Below are positions 11,111-12,656 of a stretch of 12,656 nt of DNA, piece after piece. A model generated the notes under the pieces. It did no database searches. It saw nothing but the letters and a program-made list of their open reading frames with translations, and had not been told where the DNA came from. Source of the DNA: Candidatus Moraniibacteriota bacterium (GTDB taxonomy: Bacteria > Patescibacteriota > Minisyncoccia > Moranbacterales > UBA1568); the NCBI GenBank assembly GCA_017992575.1, contig JAGOOJ010000020.1, positions 1-12,656 on the forward strand, in the 5' to 3' direction. Positions within the stretch are counted from its first letter, which is position 1; each line of letters begins with the position of its first letter. The translations under genes and the position numbers were made by a program.

Positions 11111-12538
11111 ATGAAGCAGACAAAAATCGTGGCGACGGTCGGACCAGCATCTGAATCCAAGGATACTCTCCGAGAGATGGTTCAGGCAGGTATGAATGTA
11201 GTGCGTCTCAACTTTTCTCATGGAGAATACGAGTGGCATGCCGGCGTCATCAATCGGGTGCGGGAACTTTCGCAAGAGCTGAATACCCCTATTGCTATCT
11301 TGGCTGATATGCAGGGCCCACGTATCCGTACGGGCGTGAAAGAGGCTATCGTGCTTGAACGTGGTGGGCGCATCCGGATAACGGATCAATCTCACAGCAA
11401 TGACTTGGATACTTCCGTGATGCCCACGGTGACGTTTGATATGGCGGGTGTCATCGATGGTATGGCTCCGGGACACGCCATCCTTATTGAAGATGGCCGA
11501 GTAGAACTCACGGTAGTGGAAAAGAGCGAACACTTGGTGATAGCGGAAGCCAAGAATGACGGTGTTATTAAGAATCGGAAGGGAGTCATCCTGCCTGACT
11601 CTACACTCGATTTATCGATTTTGACGGAAAAAGATTTACAGGACCTCCGGTTTGTTTTGCAAGAAGGAGTGGACTATGTTGGACTGTCGTTTGTTGGTTC
11701 GGCTGATGACATCACCTTAGTCAGAAAGGAAATGCGTCAGATACTAGGAGAAGATAGTCGCTTGCCACTTATCGTCGCCAAAATTGAGCGCAAAGAAGCG
11801 ATCAAAAATCTGACAGCCATCATCAAAGTAACCGATGCGGTCATGGTGGCACGTGGTGACCTTGGGATAGAAATGCCACAGAGCGAAGTAGTGCTCCTTC
11901 AAAAGTACATTATTGCTGAAAGTTTGAAAGCAGCCAAACCTGTGATTGTGGCCACCCAGATGATGCAGTCGATGACCGAGAGTCCCCGTCCGACGCGGGC
12001 CGAAGTGTCCGATGTCTCCAATGCGGTTATTGATCATACGGATGCGGTGATGCTTTCCGAAGAATCAGCTGCCGGGAAATACCCAGTGGAAACGGTTGCT
12101 ATGATGACAGAAATTATTAGCAAAACAGAAGAATCACCATTTTCCGATCTGTTGGCTGAGCTTCACTTGAACTTTTATAGCGGAACAGCAACCGTACTGC
12201 GGAGTGCCAATCTTTTGGCTGAGAGCTATAAAGCGGAGGCTATCCTGGCGTTTTCGGTGACGGGTCATACTGCACATCTGCTTTCACATTTTCGTCCGGA
12301 ACAAAAATTGCTGGTGGCAACGAATAGCCGGGAAGTATGGAATTCTTTGGCCCTGGTGTGGGGGATTCAGCCATACCTCTTTGAGGATGATACCAATATT
12401 GAAACATTTAGTTCTCGTATTATCGAACGGGCCAAAGAAGATAGCTTGCTTAAAACCGGTGATCAAGTGGTGGTCTTTCATGGACGAACCCCGGAACACG
12501 ATACCTTGAGACTTGTCGGAATTCGTGAAGTTCGCTAG
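11111..12538 (+). CDS. pyk: Pyruvate kinase
   Basis: Pyruvate kinase makes ATP and pyruvate from phosphoenolpyruvate and ADP, the last step of glycolysis. The 475 residues match the usual bacterial length. TKIVATVGPAS (4-14) is the standard opening. Active-site landmarks are Arg32, Asn34, Ser36 and His37 in VVRLNFSHG, DMQGPRIRTG (66-75), Lys224 in IVAKIER, ARGDLGIE (247-254), Thr282 in VIVATQMM, and SPRPTRAEVSDVSNAV (291-306) with DAVMLSEESAAGKYP (311-325). A B domain sits at about 70-165. The C-terminal domain keeps SVTGHTAHLLSHFRP (382-396), the region that binds sugar-phosphate effectors in some relatives. All catalytic residues appear intact. The gene has no Shine-Dalgarno site and lies between a foreign cassette and a tRNA gene. 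Confidence 0.97.
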   Translation: MKQTKIVATVGPASESKDTLREMVQAGMNVVRLNFSHGEYEWHAGVINRVRELSQELNTPIAILADMQGPRIRTGVKEAIVLERGGRIRITDQSHSNDLDTSVMPTVTFDMAGVIDGMAPGHAILIEDGRVELTVVEKSEHLVIAEAKNDGVIKNRKGVILPDSTLDLSILTEKDLQDLRFVLQEGVDYVGLSFVGSADDITLVRKEMRQILGEDSRLPLIVAKIERKEAIKNLTAIIKVTDAVMVARGDLGIEMPQSEVVLLQKYIIAESLKAAKPVIVATQMMQSMTESPRPTRAEVSDVSNAVIDHTDAVMLSEESAAGKYPVETVAMMTEIISKTEESPFSDLLAELHLNFYSGTATVLRSANLLAESYKAEAILAFSVTGHTAHLLSHFRPEQKLLVATNSREVWNSLALVWGIQPYLFEDDTNIETFSSRIIERAKEDSLLKTGDQVVVFHGRTPEHDTLRLVGIREVR

Positions 12539-12548
12539 ACTGGTTCGT

Positions 12549-12566
12549 ATTCTCCTTTTGGAGAAT
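12549..12566 (+). other. Hairpin between pyk and tRNA-Ser
   Basis: ATTCTCC (12549-12555) pairs with GGAGAAT (12560-12566) around a TTTT loop. It has no T-run after it, so it is not a standard terminator. It ends 4 nt before the tRNA and could mark processing or weakly separate the two units. Confidence 0.5.
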
Positions 12567-12569
12567 TAC

Positions 12570-12654
12570 GGAAGGGTGGCCGAGCGGCTGAAGGCATACG
12601 CTTGGAAAGCGTACATACCGAAAGGTATCGAGGGTTCGAATCCCTCCTCTTCCG
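12570..12654 (+). tRNA. tRNA-Ser (anticodon GGA)
   Basis: All arms can be drawn. The acceptor stem is GGAAGGG with CTCTTCC (one G-U pair) and discriminator G at 12654. The D-arm contains GGCCGAGCGGCTGAAGG. The anticodon stem is TACGC/GCGTA with loop TTGGAAA and anticodon GGA at 12604-12606. A long variable arm ATACC-GAAA-GGTAT is typical of class II Ser tRNAs, and the T-arm is GAGGG-TTCGAAT-CCCTC. The gene is followed by CA, so CCA appears not to be encoded, although the window ends two bases later. It decodes UCC and UCU. Confidence 0.97.
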
Positions 12655-12656
12655 CA

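Overview
The window looks like chromosome from a Candidate Phyla Radiation (Patescibacteria) bacterium, probably a parcubacterial lineage. The reasons are compact single-gene versions of core functions, a MurE-type ligase without the usual N-terminal domain, a FemAB-family transferase, small lineage-type membrane proteins, start codons almost without Shine-Dalgarno sequences, and short repeats with a 7-nt period in leaders and even inside a gene. UGA is used as an ordinary stop (ruvA, murE), so this is not one of the UGA-recoded CPR lineages. The assignment is inference from gene content, not from a phylogenetic marker.

Layout. Positions 1-356 are non-coding and hold a strong leftward promoter (its gene lies outside the window) and a rightward promoter for mutM. 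Then come mutM (DNA repair glycosylase) and a DUF3048 membrane-anchored protein, closed by a terminator; holA (DNA polymerase III delta); and rpsT on the minus strand, convergent with holA across a shared bidirectional terminator. rpsT and ruvA are divergent. ruvA, a FemAB transferase and a MurE-like ligase form a tightly packed plus-strand unit ending in a terminator whose stem contains the murE stop codon. A minus-strand DUF212 (divergent PAP2) membrane protein is divergent from lemA-htpX. Two conserved-looking but unrecognised genes follow: a soluble basic protein of 145 aa and a membrane protein of 173 aa, the latter with a terminator. Next is a compositionally foreign segment (about 10.25-11.01 kb). 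It carries a perfect consensus promoter, a three-hairpin leader, the only strong Shine-Dalgarno site in the window, a secreted lipoprotein and its own terminator. Pyruvate kinase and tRNA-Ser(GGA) end the window.

How the genes work together. The ruvA-femAB-murE unit mixes recombination with peptidoglycan stem-peptide and cross-bridge synthesis. lemA-htpX is a common envelope quality-control pair. mutM, holA and ruvA are genome-maintenance genes; rpsT, pyk and tRNA-Ser are housekeeping. Most candidate promoters read as TATACT or TACAAT -10 boxes, often with an extended TG, and most gene ends carry clear hairpin terminators.

The signals most worth following up are: (1) the self-contained foreign lipoprotein cassette with its structured, possibly switchable leader; (2) a family of 7-nt-period tandem repeats at several leaders; and (3) two such heptamer tracts inside the FemAB open reading frame, where gain or loss of one unit would shift the frame.
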